From an uncultured Myxococcaceae bacterium (GTDB lineage Bacteria > Myxococcota_A > Polyangia > Polyangiales > Ga0077539): 64,000 nt of DNA. Location of the stretch: the NCBI GenBank assembly GCA_945952225.1, contig CAMFHP010000016.1, positions 1 to 64,000 on the forward strand, in the 5' to 3' direction. Shown piece after piece: positions 18,017-27,215 of the stretch (the stretch's first letter is position 1; each line of letters opens with the position of its first letter). The position numbers were made by a program, and so were the translations under genes. The notes under the pieces are model-generated. The model was not told where the DNA came from and searched no databases. It saw nothing but the letters and a program-made list of their open reading frames with translations.

Positions 18017-19954
18017 TCACCCGGGACCCTGCTTGCCGCCGTTGCCGCCCGCCTGTCGGTTGGCCGCCCGCGACGCCGCGAGTTCCCGCTTCAATCTCAG
18101 CTGTTCATTGAGCGTCCCCAGCTCCGACGAGGGGTCGCCCTGCGTGCCCGCCTTCGCGCTCACGTGCTTCATCGCGCGGGCGCGGTTGAGCCCATCGAGG
18201 CGCCGCAGCTCCGCGGTCGCATCGGCGAGCATGGTGCGAAACCGCTCGCCCGCCGCCGCGTCGTCGTCTTCTGCGGGCGGCATCAACCGCTCGCCCACCC
18301 ACGACCGCACGCGATCGTTGGGGCACGCGTCGAGGAGCGCCACGCCATCGAGGCGCCGCTCGCCGAGCCACTGGGCCCGCGCCACGCGGACGAAGTTCGC
18401 CATGGCCTCGTCGAGGTACTCGGGGAGCACCGCGGCGTCGTCGGTCTCCAGCAGTTCGGGACGCAGCAGCACCGCTTCGAGCGCGTTGGCCGTGGCCCGC
18501 GAACGGAGGCGCGCCATGGAGTTCGGATCCGTCGGCGTCTCCTGCGGGTTCGTGAGCCCGGGCCTCCGCCGCGGATCGTTGAAGGGCGACTCGCGCGCCG
18601 CCTTCGCCGCTCCCGCCTGGAACTCACGGATCGCGGTCCGCACCTGCTGCTCTTCGAGGTAGAGCGTCTTGGCCGCGAGGCGCACGTACACGTCGCGCTC
18701 CAACGCATCGCGCACGTCGGCGATCACGGGGGCCAGCGCGCGCACCGCGGCCACGCGCTCGGGCACGTTGTCGCCGCAGTTGGCGCCCGCATCTTTGATC
18801 AGCCACTCCACGATGCTCGGGCCCGTCGTGAGAATGTTGGTCATCCCGTCGCGACCGTGATCGGGCGTGATCGAGCGGAGGTAGCTGTCGGGATCCATCT
18901 TCGGCGGCAGCACGCCGACGCGCGCGATGAGCCCGGCCTTCGAGCACACCGCGTGGGCCGCGCGGGCGGCCTTGCGTCCGGCCTCGTCGCCGTCGAACAC
19001 CAGCACCACGGTCTCGGCGAAGCGTCGGAGCAGCTTCGCCTGCGCCTCGGTGAAGCTCGTGCCGAGGGGCGCCACCGTCTCGACGAAGCCGTGCTGGTGC
19101 ATCTGCACCACGTCGAAGTTGCCCTCGACCACGATGGCCTCGGCCTTCTGGCGCATCGCGACGCGCGCGTTCGCGAGGCCGTAGAGCAGCTCGCCCTTGT
19201 GGTAGATCGGCGTCTCGGGGGAGTTGATGTACTTGCCCGTCTCCGCAGGCACGACGCCTTCGGGGATCTCTTCGCTCACGGGGAGGATGCGCCCCGAGAA
19301 GGCCACCACGCGGCCCGACCGATCGAAGACCGGGAACATCAGACGGTGACGGAAGCGGTCGTACGCGCTCCCGCGACCGGGCAGCAGGAGCCCCGCCATT
19401 TCGGCATCGGCAGGCGAGAAGCGCTTCGCGCGGAGGTGTTGCGCGAGGGCGTCCCACGCGGCGGGCGCGTACCCGAGGCGGAACTGCTTCGCCACGTCGA
19501 GCGACACGCCGCGCTCTTCGAGGGCGCCGCGCGCGAGCTCGCTGAAGGGCGCGTCGTCGAGGCTCTGCTCGAAGAACAGCGCCGCGGCTTCGCACACCGC
19601 GTGGAGGCGCTCGCCCACGTCGCGCTGACGGCGCTCCTCGGCGATGGCCGCGGGGTCGCGCGTCTCGGGCACCTCGATGCCCGCGCGCTCGGCCAGGGCC
19701 CGCAGCGCCTCGGGAAAGGTCACCCCTTCGAGCTGCTGGTAGAACCCGATCGCGTCGCCCGAGGCCTTGCACCCGAAGCAGAAGTAGAACCCCTTGTCGG
19801 GGCTCACGCTGAAGCTCGGGGTCTTCTCGTCGTGAAAGGGACAGCGGGCCGTGTACCGCGAGCCCACCTTGCGCAGGGGCACGTACTGCCCGACCAGGTC
19901 GGCGATGTCGGTGCGCGCGCGCACCTCTTCGATGAGCCCCCGGTCTGCGCTCAT
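18017..19954 (-). CDS. dnaG: DNA primase
   Basis: Makes RNA primers for replication. It has 645 residues. The N-terminal zinc ribbon has the CHC2 ligands Cys38, His41, Cys59 and Cys62 (CPFHDEKTPSF and FYFCFGC). The TOPRIM core follows, with EGNFDVVQMHQ and VFDGDEAGRKA supplying the metal-binding Glu and Asp residues. A helical C-terminal region would bind DnaB helicase. The start at 19954 gives the canonical N-terminus and has a GAGG-type ribosome-binding site 6 bases upstream. The frame is open for 83 more codons, but that extension is unlike primases. It is the first gene of the operon with rpoD. Confidence 0.95.
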   Translation of the reverse strand: MSADRGLIEEVRARTDIADLVGQYVPLRKVGSRYTARCPFHDEKTPSFSVSPDKGFYFCFGCKASGDAIGFYQQLEGVTFPEALRALAERAGIEVPETRDPAAIAEERRQRDVGERLHAVCEAAALFFEQSLDDAPFSELARGALEERGVSLDVAKQFRLGYAPAAWDALAQHLRAKRFSPADAEMAGLLLPGRGSAYDRFRHRLMFPVFDRSGRVVAFSGRILPVSEEIPEGVVPAETGKYINSPETPIYHKGELLYGLANARVAMRQKAEAIVVEGNFDVVQMHQHGFVETVAPLGTSFTEAQAKLLRRFAETVVLVFDGDEAGRKAARAAHAVCSKAGLIARVGVLPPKMDPDSYLRSITPDHGRDGMTNILTTGPSIVEWLIKDAGANCGDNVPERVAAVRALAPVIADVRDALERDVYVRLAAKTLYLEEQQVRTAIREFQAGAAKAARESPFNDPRRRPGLTNPQETPTDPNSMARLRSRATANALEAVLLRPELLETDDAAVLPEYLDEAMANFVRVARAQWLGERRLDGVALLDACPNDRVRSWVGERLMPPAEDDDAAAGERFRTMLADATAELRRLDGLNRARAMKHVSAKAGTQGDPSSELGTLNEQLRLKRELAASRAANRQAGGNGGKQGPG

Positions 19955-20417
19955 CGCGAACACCTCGCAGCGCGCAGGGCGTCGCGCGAGGCACGGGCGG
20001 TGGTGCCGCTCGCCGTCGTCGAGGCCCTTCGAAGGTGCTCGTGCCGCGTTGCGCTCAAGGCTCTGGTTGTTCCTGCGAGGCGGTGAAGTCGCGCGATCAA
20101 GCGAAGCGTCGAGGCGGGCGCTGTGGCGCCCCGCGTTTCGTGTGGGAGGGAGAACACCACCGCGGCGCGACGCGGTTCCCACTGCGATTCGCTGACTCGA
20201 CATGCTCAGGCCGAAGCGGCGCCCACTGGCCTGAAACCGTCGGTCCTGTAGCTGCGCGAGTGTGGCGGGTCAAGCATCGCCTTCGCAATAATTCGGGCGA
20301 TTTCAAGGCCCTACGCGCCGTCGGCCACAAAGCAAGACGAGGGCCACACGGCCCGCGAGACCCGCGCATCCCCCGTTCGGCGCAGGCAAAAACGTGGTAC
20401 GCGCCACGGCCCCGACG
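19955..20417. other. Long dnaG leader / intergenic region without a protein gene
   Basis: No protein, tRNA or known structured RNA is recognisable here. The region between the dnaG start and the promoter at 20245-20273 would be transcribed as a leader of about 284 bases, long for a genome with such tight spacing. The stretch around 20275-20340 is less GC-rich than its surroundings. rpsU, which precedes dnaG in many bacteria, is absent. A small RNA in the leader is possible, but I could not match it to 6S, tmRNA, SRP or RNase P RNA. Confidence 0.4.
20245..20273 (-). promoter_or_regulatory. Sigma-70-type promoter upstream of dnaG
   Basis: On the minus strand, TTGACC (20268-20273 in plus coordinates) and TACAGG (20245-20250) are separated by 17 bases. 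This is the best promoter match in the gap and points toward dnaG-rpoD. Transcription would start near 20238. Confidence 0.45.
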
Positions 20418-20990
20418 ATGCGCGCACGCCCCCTCCGCCCGTGGATGTTCCCCCTCTTCGCCGCCGTGCTCTGCACCGCGCTGCCATGGCTCGCCGCGGC
20501 CGATCCGTGGCCCTCCCTCGCCATCCCGTCGCAGAACGCCCGCGACGCGCGCTCGCCCACGCCGCGTCCTCCTGCGGGCGACGCGACGGAGCGCGCGCGG
20601 CACCTCTTCGACGCCCTTCGCACGGGCACGCCCGACCGCGTCGAGGCCGCGATGGATTTCTTTCTCCCCCGCGAGCCCTTTCTCGCCATCAAGGACATGT
20701 CGGGCGCCGCGGGCTACTTCAACACCCTCACCCGCGCGTACCGCCACGACATCGCGGCCTTTCGCACGGAGATTCCGGGCCTCGCGCGCGCCACGTTCTC
20801 GCGCTTCGAACTCTCGCGGGCGTGCACCTGGATGGCCGCGGGTCGCGAGGCCAACCGACTGCCCTACTGGTCTTGCTACCGCTCGAAGCTCTTCGTGAAC
20901 GTCGACGGACGCGAGCGGCCCCTCGAAGTGCGCGTGATGATCAACTGGGGCGAGCGCTGGTACGTGACGCACCTGCGGCCCTTCCACTGA
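20418..20990 (+). CDS. Secreted hypothetical protein
   Basis: An unrecognised 190-residue protein. The N-terminus is a signal peptide (two Arg-Pro pairs, then a hydrophobic core, with cleavage likely after LAAA near residue 28). The mature chain starts with a Pro-rich stretch, then has an alpha/beta region with two cysteines (in SRACTWM and YWSCYRS) that could pair in the periplasm, ending in beta strands (LEVRVMINWGERWYVTHL). Its size and fold resemble NTF2-like or DUF4440-like folds only loosely. An in-frame GTG at 20394 exists, but the ATG at 20418 gives a better signal peptide. Confidence 0.6.
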   Translation: MRARPLRPWMFPLFAAVLCTALPWLAAADPWPSLAIPSQNARDARSPTPRPPAGDATERARHLFDALRTGTPDRVEAAMDFFLPREPFLAIKDMSGAAGYFNTLTRAYRHDIAAFRTEIPGLARATFSRFELSRACTWMAAGREANRLPYWSCYRSKLFVNVDGRERPLEVRVMINWGERWYVTHLRPFH

Positions 20991-21016
20991 GCGCCCACGC
21001 GGGAAGCCCAGGGCCG

Positions 21017-21045
21017 TTGACGGCGCCCGGCGACGCGCGTAGTGG
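21017..21045 (+). promoter_or_regulatory. Sigma-70-type promoter of the Mpo1-like gene
   Basis: TTGACG (21017-21022) and TAGTGG (21040-21045) are spaced by 17 bases. Transcription would start near 21052, about 3 bases before the ATG at 21055, giving a nearly leaderless mRNA. No ribosome-binding site is seen. Confidence 0.45.
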
Positions 21046-21054
21046 GTTCAACCC

Positions 21055-21471
21055 ATGAGCGTTCCGCCGGTCCGGTCGTACGAGGAGTTCTGGCCCCACT
21101 ACGTGCGGGCCCACAGCAAGCGCGCCACCCGTCTCGTGCACGCCGTGGGCACCAGCGCCGCGATCGCGAGCCTCGCGGCCTTCGCGCTCACGCGCCGCCC
21201 GGGCTTTCTGCTCGCGGCCCCCGTCGCGGGCTACGGCCTCGCCTGGTACTCGCACTTCTTCATCGAGAACAACCGCCCGGCCACCTTCGGCAACCCGCTG
21301 TGGTCGCTCCGCGGTGACTTCGAGATGCTCGCCCGCATGGTCCTCGGCTCCATGGACGCCGAAGTCGAACGCCACTGCGCCGAGCCCGCCGAAGCCTCCC
21401 CCGAGGCCCCGGAAGCGCCCGCTGTGGCCACCGACGAGGCCCCCGCGGTGACCGACCCCTCGCTCAACTGA
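21055..21471 (+). CDS. Mpo1/DUF962-like membrane protein
   Basis: A 138-residue member of the DUF962 family. The yeast member Mpo1 is an Fe(II)-dependent dioxygenase that removes one carbon from 2-hydroxy fatty acids made during phytosphingosine breakdown. The conserved histidines are present in FWPHYVRAHS, LVHAVGT and SHFFIENNRPATFGNPLWS. Two hydrophobic segments lie at about 32-48 and 52-66. The C-terminal 30 residues are an acidic Pro/Ala tail. A role in 2-hydroxy fatty acid or sphingolipid turnover is plausible because myxobacteria make such lipids, but it is inferred from the family. Confidence 0.8.
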   Translation: MSVPPVRSYEEFWPHYVRAHSKRATRLVHAVGTSAAIASLAAFALTRRPGFLLAAPVAGYGLAWYSHFFIENNRPATFGNPLWSLRGDFEMLARMVLGSMDAEVERHCAEPAEASPEAPEAPAVATDEAPAVTDPSLN

Positions 21472-21551
21472 TCCGCCCGCGCGCTGCCCGTTCGCAGCGT
21501 CGGCGCAGCATCTTCCCCCAGCGCAGCACCTCCCTCCAGCGCACCGCCGCG

Positions 21552-22289
21552 ATGCCTTCCGACGACCCGCCGAGCCCGCCGCCCCGACGCATCGCATGGC
21601 GGCATCTCGCGGTGGCCTGCGCGGTGGTGAACGCGCTGGTGTTCGTGCTCTCGCGGCCCGCGCTCATGGCCCGCGGACTCCACGAGCTCATCGGGGTGGT
21701 GTTCCTCGGCGCGGCGATCCTCGGGGTGCGCGCCGACGGCGACGACACGGGGCGCTACGGCATCCGTCTCGGCGGAGTGTTTCCCGGTGCGGAAGGCGAC
21801 GCGCGCTCGCTCGTTCGCACGCTGTGGGAGGCGCTCCCGTCGGCGGGACGTGAGGTGGGCTTCGCGGGCCTCGTGGCCGTCGCGGTGCTGCCCGTGTACT
21901 CGCTCCTGTGGCCGCTCGTGAACCGCCAGATCGGGCCGCGTCACTTCGCGCTCGACGCCACGCGCTGGCGCGAGATCGCGACCGAGCTCCTCGCCGTGGC
22001 CTTCACGGAAGAGATGTTCTTTCGGGGCTACGTGCACACGCGCCTCTGCGACGCGTTCGGGCTCGATAACGCAAAGCCGCCCGCCCGCGCGATGGTGCGC
22101 GTCGTGGTGCTCACGTCGGCCCTCTTCGCGCTGACGCACGTCGTGGTCGACCCGACGGTGGCGCGGGCCGCGGTGTTCTTTCCGGGGCTGCTCTTCGGCG
22201 CGGTGCGCTGGGCCCGCGGAGGGGTGGGCGCCGCCATCGCGCTGCACGCGACGTTCAACCTCTGGGAGCGCTGGCTCGAAGGCCGCTGA
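21552..22289 (+). CDS. CPBP family intramembrane glutamic endopeptidase
   Basis: A 245-residue membrane protease of the CPBP (Abi/CAAX-processing-like) family. The three active-site motifs are intact: EEMFFR (Glu153, Glu154, Arg158), FALTH (His196) and HATFN (His232, Asn236). At least five hydrophobic segments surround them. In myxobacteria some CPBP proteins act as myxosortases that process C-terminal sorting tails. I cannot tell from sequence whether this is one. It starts 80 bases after the Mpo1-like gene on the same strand and is convergent with the 84-residue gene at 22322. Confidence 0.85.
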   Translation: MPSDDPPSPPPRRIAWRHLAVACAVVNALVFVLSRPALMARGLHELIGVVFLGAAILGVRADGDDTGRYGIRLGGVFPGAEGDARSLVRTLWEALPSAGREVGFAGLVAVAVLPVYSLLWPLVNRQIGPRHFALDATRWREIATELLAVAFTEEMFFRGYVHTRLCDAFGLDNAKPPARAMVRVVVLTSALFALTHVVVDPTVARAAVFFPGLLFGAVRWARGGVGAAIALHATFNLWERWLEGR

Positions 22290-22298
22290 GGGTCCTCT

Positions 22299-22318
22299 CG
22301 CGCCGTGATGGGGGCGCG
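22299..22318. terminator. Small convergent hairpin
   Basis: A 6-bp stem (CGCGCC with GGCGCG) and an 8-base loop lie in the 32-base gap between two convergent genes. No T-tract occurs on either side, so it is only a candidate bidirectional terminator. Confidence 0.25.
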
Positions 22319-22321
22319 CGG

Positions 22322-22576
22322 TCAGGTCTTCACGATCGCGGCGCGCACGGGGTCGGGGAGCTCGACGTCGGCCCAGTCGAAGCGTCGCAGCACGCCCGCG
22401 AGGATCTCGATCTGCGCCTCGACGGACGCGCGCTCATCGACGAAGACCGTCTTCACGCCCTTGAGCACGCAGTAGCCCCCGGCGGAGGTGCCGCGGGTCA
22501 TCGACTCGCGGCGCACGGTGAGCTCCTTCGTCTTCGCGACCTCGATGAGCGCGTCGAGCAGCGCCTTGCCTCGCAT
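22322..22576 (-). CDS. Small hypothetical protein (84 residues)
   Basis: A compact alpha/beta protein I do not recognise. A basic N-terminal helix (ALLDALIEVAKTKEL) leads to a strand-rich middle with one Cys (SAGGYCVLKGVKTVFVDE), then a helix (QIEILAGVLRRFDW) and a PDPVRAAI end. It begins 7 bases after the stop of the 975-residue coiled-coil gene, so the two are co-transcribed and may work together. The coding pattern and the tight junction support a real gene despite its size. Confidence 0.6.
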   Translation of the reverse strand: MRGKALLDALIEVAKTKELTVRRESMTRGTSAGGYCVLKGVKTVFVDERASVEAQIEILAGVLRRFDWADVELPDPVRAAIVKT

Positions 22577-22583
22577 CGCCCGA

Positions 22584-25511
22584 TCAGCCCGCCTCTTCGA
22601 TGCGGCGGAGCAGGGTCATCAGGTCGTGCGCCACCATCGCGCCGCGGCCGTCGACCAGGATGGCCGAGAGCCCCGCGCGCACATCGTCGAGCGACGAGCG
22701 CAGCGAGCGGTTGGCCTGGGCCTCCATCATGATGAGCCGCTGGGCGCCGGCGAGTTCCTCTTCGCGGCGGCGTTCGAGGCCCGCGAGGCGCTGGTCGCGG
22801 TCGGAGAGCTGGGCCAGCACGGCCTCGACGTCGGCGAGGCGACGGTCGCGGTCGCGCGTGAGGTCGTCGCAGCGGCGCACGAGCATGTCGATCTCCGCGC
22901 GAAGCTCCACGAGGTCCTCGTCGTTCGCGCCCGCAGCACTCTGGGCGCGCGCGTCGGCGAGCTCGGCGCGGAGCTTCGTGAGCTCCTCTTCGGTGCGCGC
23001 GAGGCGCTCGGCCGTCGCGGCGAGGTCGGCCATCACGCGCTCCATGCGGGCGTTGGCGGCGGCCTCGGCCGAGGGGTCGGGCTCGCTCAGCACGTCGAGG
23101 CGCGGTGCGGCCGTGAGCTCATCGAGGCGCCGCTCGGCGTCGGTGAGCTGCGTCGCGAGCGTGGCGTTCTCGTCGCGAAGGGCCTGCACGACCGCGGGGT
23201 CGATGGCGGGCTTCGCGGGCACCTCGACCACCTTCTCGACCACGCGCTCGACGACCTTCTCCACGGGCACTTCGACGGTCTTCTCGACCACGCGCTCGAC
23301 GACCTTCTCCACAGGCACTTCGACGGTCTTCTCGACCACGCGCTCGACGGGCACTTCGACCACGCGCTCGACGACCTTCTCCACCGGCACTTCGACCGTG
23401 CGCACGCCGCGGGGAATCTCACGGATCGCACGCTCGGACTCATCGAGGCGCCGCGCGATGCCGTCACGCTCGGCGCGCGCGAGGGCCAGTTCGAGGGTCA
23501 GCGAAGGTTCGCTCGCGTCGCGTTCGAAGCGCGTCTGCGTGGCGGCCACTTCGAGGGCCTTCATCACGCGGTCGATCTCGCGTTCGAGCTCGGCGACGCG
23601 GCGCGCATAGCCCGCGCGGGCGCCTTCGAGCTGCATCGTCGTGTGCACGAGCCGCGCTTCAAGGCCCACGTTCGCGGCGTAGAGCTTCGCCACCTCGTTG
23701 CGCGCCTCGGCGGCGGCCTGACGCTGCGCCTCGACGGCCGCGAGCACCTCGTCACCGGGCTGCGCCGACGCCTGCTGCGACGCCACACGCGCGGACTCCT
23801 CGGCAGCCCAGCGCGCCTGCTGGAGCTCACCCGCCGCGGCGACGGCCTGCGCTTCGACCTTCGCGAGCTTCTCGGCGAGGGCGGCGTTCGCGTCGGCGAG
23901 GTGCTCCGCGCGCTCGATCAACGCGGCGTGCACCGAGGCCATGGCCGAGAGGCGCGACCGCAGTTCGGCGGCCTCGTCGGCGTGGTCGCGACCGAGGGCG
24001 TCGGAGAGCGAGAGCGTGAGCTCGCGCACGGCCTGATCGAGCTGCGCCCGCTCGGCGCGGAGCCTCGTGAGTTCGGCGGAGTGTTGCGCGAGGGCGCGTT
24101 CGAGGCGCTCGTGCTCGCCGTCGACGGCCGCGTGGGCCTGCGCCTCGGCGAGGGCGCTCTTCGTGGCCGCGAGCTCTGCGCGGAGGGCGTCGAGGGCGGG
24201 CGTGAGGTCGGGCGTCTCGGGGCGCTCGGCGAGGGCGTCGAGCTCGGCGCGGAGCTCGGCCTCGGTGGCCTGCGTCTCGTCGAGCTCGCGGAGCAGGTCG
24301 GCCACGCGCGTTCCCGCGGTCTGCACCTGGGCGCGCGCGTCGAGGAGCTCGTGGCGCAGGGTCTCGACCTCGATGGCGAGCGCGCTGCTCAGGGCCTCAC
24401 CCGTCGTGCGCACCGTGGCCAGCTCGCGACGCGCGGACTCCACCGCGGACTTCGCGTCGGCCAGCTCGTTCACCGCGCCCTCGGCGGCGGCCTTCGCGGT
24501 GGCGGCCTCGGCGCGCGCCACCTCGACGGCGTGCTTCGACTCGGCGAGCTCGCGCTCCAGACGCTCGGCGGTCTCGCGCAGACGACGGAGCTCGGGCTCG
24601 TGGTCGGGCGTCTTCGGGAGCTCGGGCGCGCGCCGCGACATCTGGACGTCGAGCTCAATGCGCTGACGGAGCTTGCGCTCGTCTTCGAGCTCCTTCGAGA
24701 GGCGCACGGCGCGGTCGCGGGCCTTGCGGTTCTCCTCTTCGAGCTCCTTCAGCCCGTGCTCGTAGCGCTGGATCTTCACCCACCGCTCGGCCGACGCGGC
24801 CTCGACTTCCTTCAGCTTCTGGTCGCGCTTCGCGAGCTCTTCTTCGAGGCCCTTCGTGGCGCCCTCGCGCACCTGCGTGATGACCTCGGAGGGCACCTGC
24901 ACCACCGCGAGGGGTTCGAGGGCGACGGCGCTGTCGGACGCCACCGCGATGAAGGCCTCGGGGCGCGGGGGATCGCCGTCGATGAGCCGCGTGTCGAGGG
25001 CCACGTCGTCGCCGCCCTCGTCGAGCGTGGCGAGGGTGTAGCCCACGAAGGGTCCGCGGCCGACCATGCGCACGTTCGCGAAGCGCGCCACGCAGAGGTC
25101 TTCGAGGTCGTAGAAGCCCACGGATCCGCGCGCCCCAGACTCGAGCGGCACGGGGCCGTCGTCGGGCTCGGAGGCCACCACCACCACACCCTCGGAGCCG
25201 AGCGCGCGGCGCGCCTCGTCGAGCACCGCGGGGAGCGACGGAACCGCGCCCGCGTCGGGCACCACGATCACGTCGAGCTTGCCGTACATGCCCGCGAGCG
25301 CGCCGGGCACGAGGGCCCGCACCGCGATGTCGTCGCCGACGCCGCCGAAGGAGATCACCGTGTGCGCGCCGAGCACCCGCGCGCGTCGCGCCACCTCGCC
25401 CGACGTGGGGCCCACGACGGCCACGCGGCGGCCCTCGAACAGCGGTGCGAGGTAGACGGCGAGGGCGAGGTCGGCCAGACGGGCGCGCGTGGAGAGAGGT
25501 CCGTGGGTCAT
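22584..25511 (-). CDS. Large coiled-coil protein with N-terminal Rossmann/methyltransferase-like domain
   Basis: A 975-residue protein with no full-length match I can name. Residues 1-200 look like an alpha/beta Rossmann domain (VAVVGPTSGEVARRARVLG, then VIVVPDAG and EGVVVVASEPDD), similar in outline to SAM-dependent methyltransferases. The rest is almost continuous coiled coil (about 210-960) rich in Glu, Ala, Arg and Leu. A Val/Glu/Lys repeat region (DNA 23220-23400) interrupts it. Proteins of this shape in myxobacteria, such as AglZ, act as scaffolds in motility or polarity, but that is inference. The start is the ATG at 25511; an in-frame GTG lies at 25523. Confidence 0.65.
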   Translation of the reverse strand: MTHGPLSTRARLADLALAVYLAPLFEGRRVAVVGPTSGEVARRARVLGAHTVISFGGVGDDIAVRALVPGALAGMYGKLDVIVVPDAGAVPSLPAVLDEARRALGSEGVVVVASEPDDGPVPLESGARGSVGFYDLEDLCVARFANVRMVGRGPFVGYTLATLDEGGDDVALDTRLIDGDPPRPEAFIAVASDSAVALEPLAVVQVPSEVITQVREGATKGLEEELAKRDQKLKEVEAASAERWVKIQRYEHGLKELEEENRKARDRAVRLSKELEDERKLRQRIELDVQMSRRAPELPKTPDHEPELRRLRETAERLERELAESKHAVEVARAEAATAKAAAEGAVNELADAKSAVESARRELATVRTTGEALSSALAIEVETLRHELLDARAQVQTAGTRVADLLRELDETQATEAELRAELDALAERPETPDLTPALDALRAELAATKSALAEAQAHAAVDGEHERLERALAQHSAELTRLRAERAQLDQAVRELTLSLSDALGRDHADEAAELRSRLSAMASVHAALIERAEHLADANAALAEKLAKVEAQAVAAAGELQQARWAAEESARVASQQASAQPGDEVLAAVEAQRQAAAEARNEVAKLYAANVGLEARLVHTTMQLEGARAGYARRVAELEREIDRVMKALEVAATQTRFERDASEPSLTLELALARAERDGIARRLDESERAIREIPRGVRTVEVPVEKVVERVVEVPVERVVEKTVEVPVEKVVERVVEKTVEVPVEKVVERVVEKVVEVPAKPAIDPAVVQALRDENATLATQLTDAERRLDELTAAPRLDVLSEPDPSAEAAANARMERVMADLAATAERLARTEEELTKLRAELADARAQSAAGANDEDLVELRAEIDMLVRRCDDLTRDRDRRLADVEAVLAQLSDRDQRLAGLERRREEELAGAQRLIMMEAQANRSLRSSLDDVRAGLSAILVDGRGAMVAHDLMTLLRRIEEAG
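23220..23400 (-). repeat. Val-Glu-Lys tandem repeat inside the coiled-coil gene
   Basis: A 48-bp unit is repeated almost exactly at 23253-23300 and 23301-23348, with degenerate copies on both sides. It encodes a 16-residue unit (VERVVEKTVEVPVEKV in one register). The repeated valines and alternating charges suggest a stiff or hinge-like segment between the two coiled-coil halves. Confidence 0.7.
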
Positions 25512-25667
25512 GGCGTGCTTCACTGAGGCGGAGGGGCGGGAGGAGCGGGTGGAAACGCGGGCGCGGAGTCTATCGACCGTCGTGGCCGATGACTACACGC
25601 AACGTGCGGTGCGAGCGGGGCCGACGACGGCGCAGAGGGCGCGTGCGGTGACGCGGGGAAACGCCGT

Positions 25668-25997
<330 letters not shown>

Positions 25998-26027
25998 GGT
26001 GTTGCGGTGCTGCTCCTTCGGGGGCAC

Positions 26028-26056
26028 CGCGTAAAGCGCGCGCGGTGCAGTGTCAA
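26028..26056 (-). promoter_or_regulatory. Promoter of the glutaredoxin gene
   Basis: On the minus strand a perfect TTGACA (26051-26056 in plus coordinates) and TACGCG (26028-26033) are separated by 17 bases. Transcription would begin near 26021, giving a leader of about 24 bases. This decides the ATG at 25997 as the start of the gene. Confidence 0.55.
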
Positions 26057-26088
26057 CCGCGCAGCGTGCGACGAAGCGTCGGCAGCGC

Positions 26089-27147
26089 TCACGCCTCGGC
26101 GGGCACCGCGTCGGGAATGGCCTGCACGCGCGACTGGAGGAACGCGATCACCTCGGCGTCGGTGCGCGAGGGCGCGCCGGGCAGACGGACGAAGCGCTTC
26201 GCGAGGGTCTCCCAGTCGTTCATCATCAGGTAGAACCACACCATGAAGAAGTCGACGCCCTCGAACACGATGGCGTCTTCGCGCCCGTAGGTCTCGATGT
26301 TGTCGCGGAACTCCACGGGGAGTTCGGTCCAGTGGGCGCGGGCCTTCACGTGGTGATGGATGTGATACCCGTCGTTGAACGCGCGGCGGTTGTACCGGGC
26401 GTTGATGCACGTGATGCTGTTCTTGTAGGGGTTCGCGGGGTCGCGCGCGTCGATGAACGCGTGCTGCGCCCAGTTGCCCGCCATCATCAGCAGCCGCACC
26501 AGCGCCACGGGGATCAGGAACACGATCACCGACGCGCGCCAGTTCACCGCGAGCAGCCCGAGCGCCACCGCGAGGAAGGTCGCCTCGCCCGCGATCGTGC
26601 GCGCCATGAGCTTCTGGTTGTGCTTGCGCGCGTGGTAGCGCACGAGCCGCGGGAGGCCGAGCATCATGAAGTCGGCCCAGTACGTGAGCCAGTCGACGAA
26701 GCGATCGCGCTGGTAGCGCATCGTGGAGCTGAGGTCGTCGGCGAGGTTGTTCTCGGGGTGGTGCATCCCCATGTGGTGCGCGAAGTACGTCTCGGGGGTC
26801 TCGCCCATGAAGGGCCCGAGCGCCCACGGAATGAGCTGGTTCATCCACGCGTGCTCCTTCTTGAAGAGCGTGCGGTGCGACGTGCAGTGCAGCATCAGGA
26901 TGAACCGATCGAGCACGCCTCCGGCCCAGATCGCCCAGTACACGGGCGCGAGGTACCAGATGCGCTCGTCGCGCACGAAGAAGAGCGCGCAGCCCAGCAG
27001 GGCCACGGCCGCGCACTGCATCATGAGATACAGAAACGGCAGGTCGCGCGGGTCGTTGATGTACGTCACGAGGCGTCGATCGAGGTCGGTCTCGACGCGC
27101 GGATTCGAGTGGGCGATGTCGGTGAATTCCACGGCGGCGCGGGACAC
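26089..27147 (-). CDS. Membrane fatty acid desaturase
   Basis: A di-iron membrane desaturase/hydroxylase of 352 residues. The three histidine boxes are HCTSH (87-91), HHMGMHH (124-130) and HIHHH (262-266). Hydrophobic spans at about 38-60, 65-85, 100-115, 150-165 and 185-225 fit the family. It would introduce a double bond or hydroxyl group into acyl chains, with regiospecificity unknown. The frame starts at a GTG (27147); a second in-frame GTG at 27132 is a possible true start. It lies 68 bases after argS. Its own promoter is unclear. Confidence 0.85.
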   Translation of the reverse strand: MSRAAVEFTDIAHSNPRVETDLDRRLVTYINDPRDLPFLYLMMQCAAVALLGCALFFVRDERIWYLAPVYWAIWAGGVLDRFILMLHCTSHRTLFKKEHAWMNQLIPWALGPFMGETPETYFAHHMGMHHPENNLADDLSSTMRYQRDRFVDWLTYWADFMMLGLPRLVRYHARKHNQKLMARTIAGEATFLAVALGLLAVNWRASVIVFLIPVALVRLLMMAGNWAQHAFIDARDPANPYKNSITCINARYNRRAFNDGYHIHHHVKARAHWTELPVEFRDNIETYGREDAIVFEGVDFFMVWFYLMMNDWETLAKRFVRLPGAPSRTDAEVIAFLQSRVQAIPDAVPAEA

Positions 27148-27215
27148 TACCGCCAGATGCGCGCGCCGCGCTACGGGGCGAGCGCGCGGCGCAGGGTGCG
27201 TCGAAGGCTACGCGC

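Noticed and set aside
19955-20240. 6S, tmRNA, SRP or RNase P RNA in the dnaG leader
   Set aside because: None of the conserved sequence blocks of these RNAs could be found.
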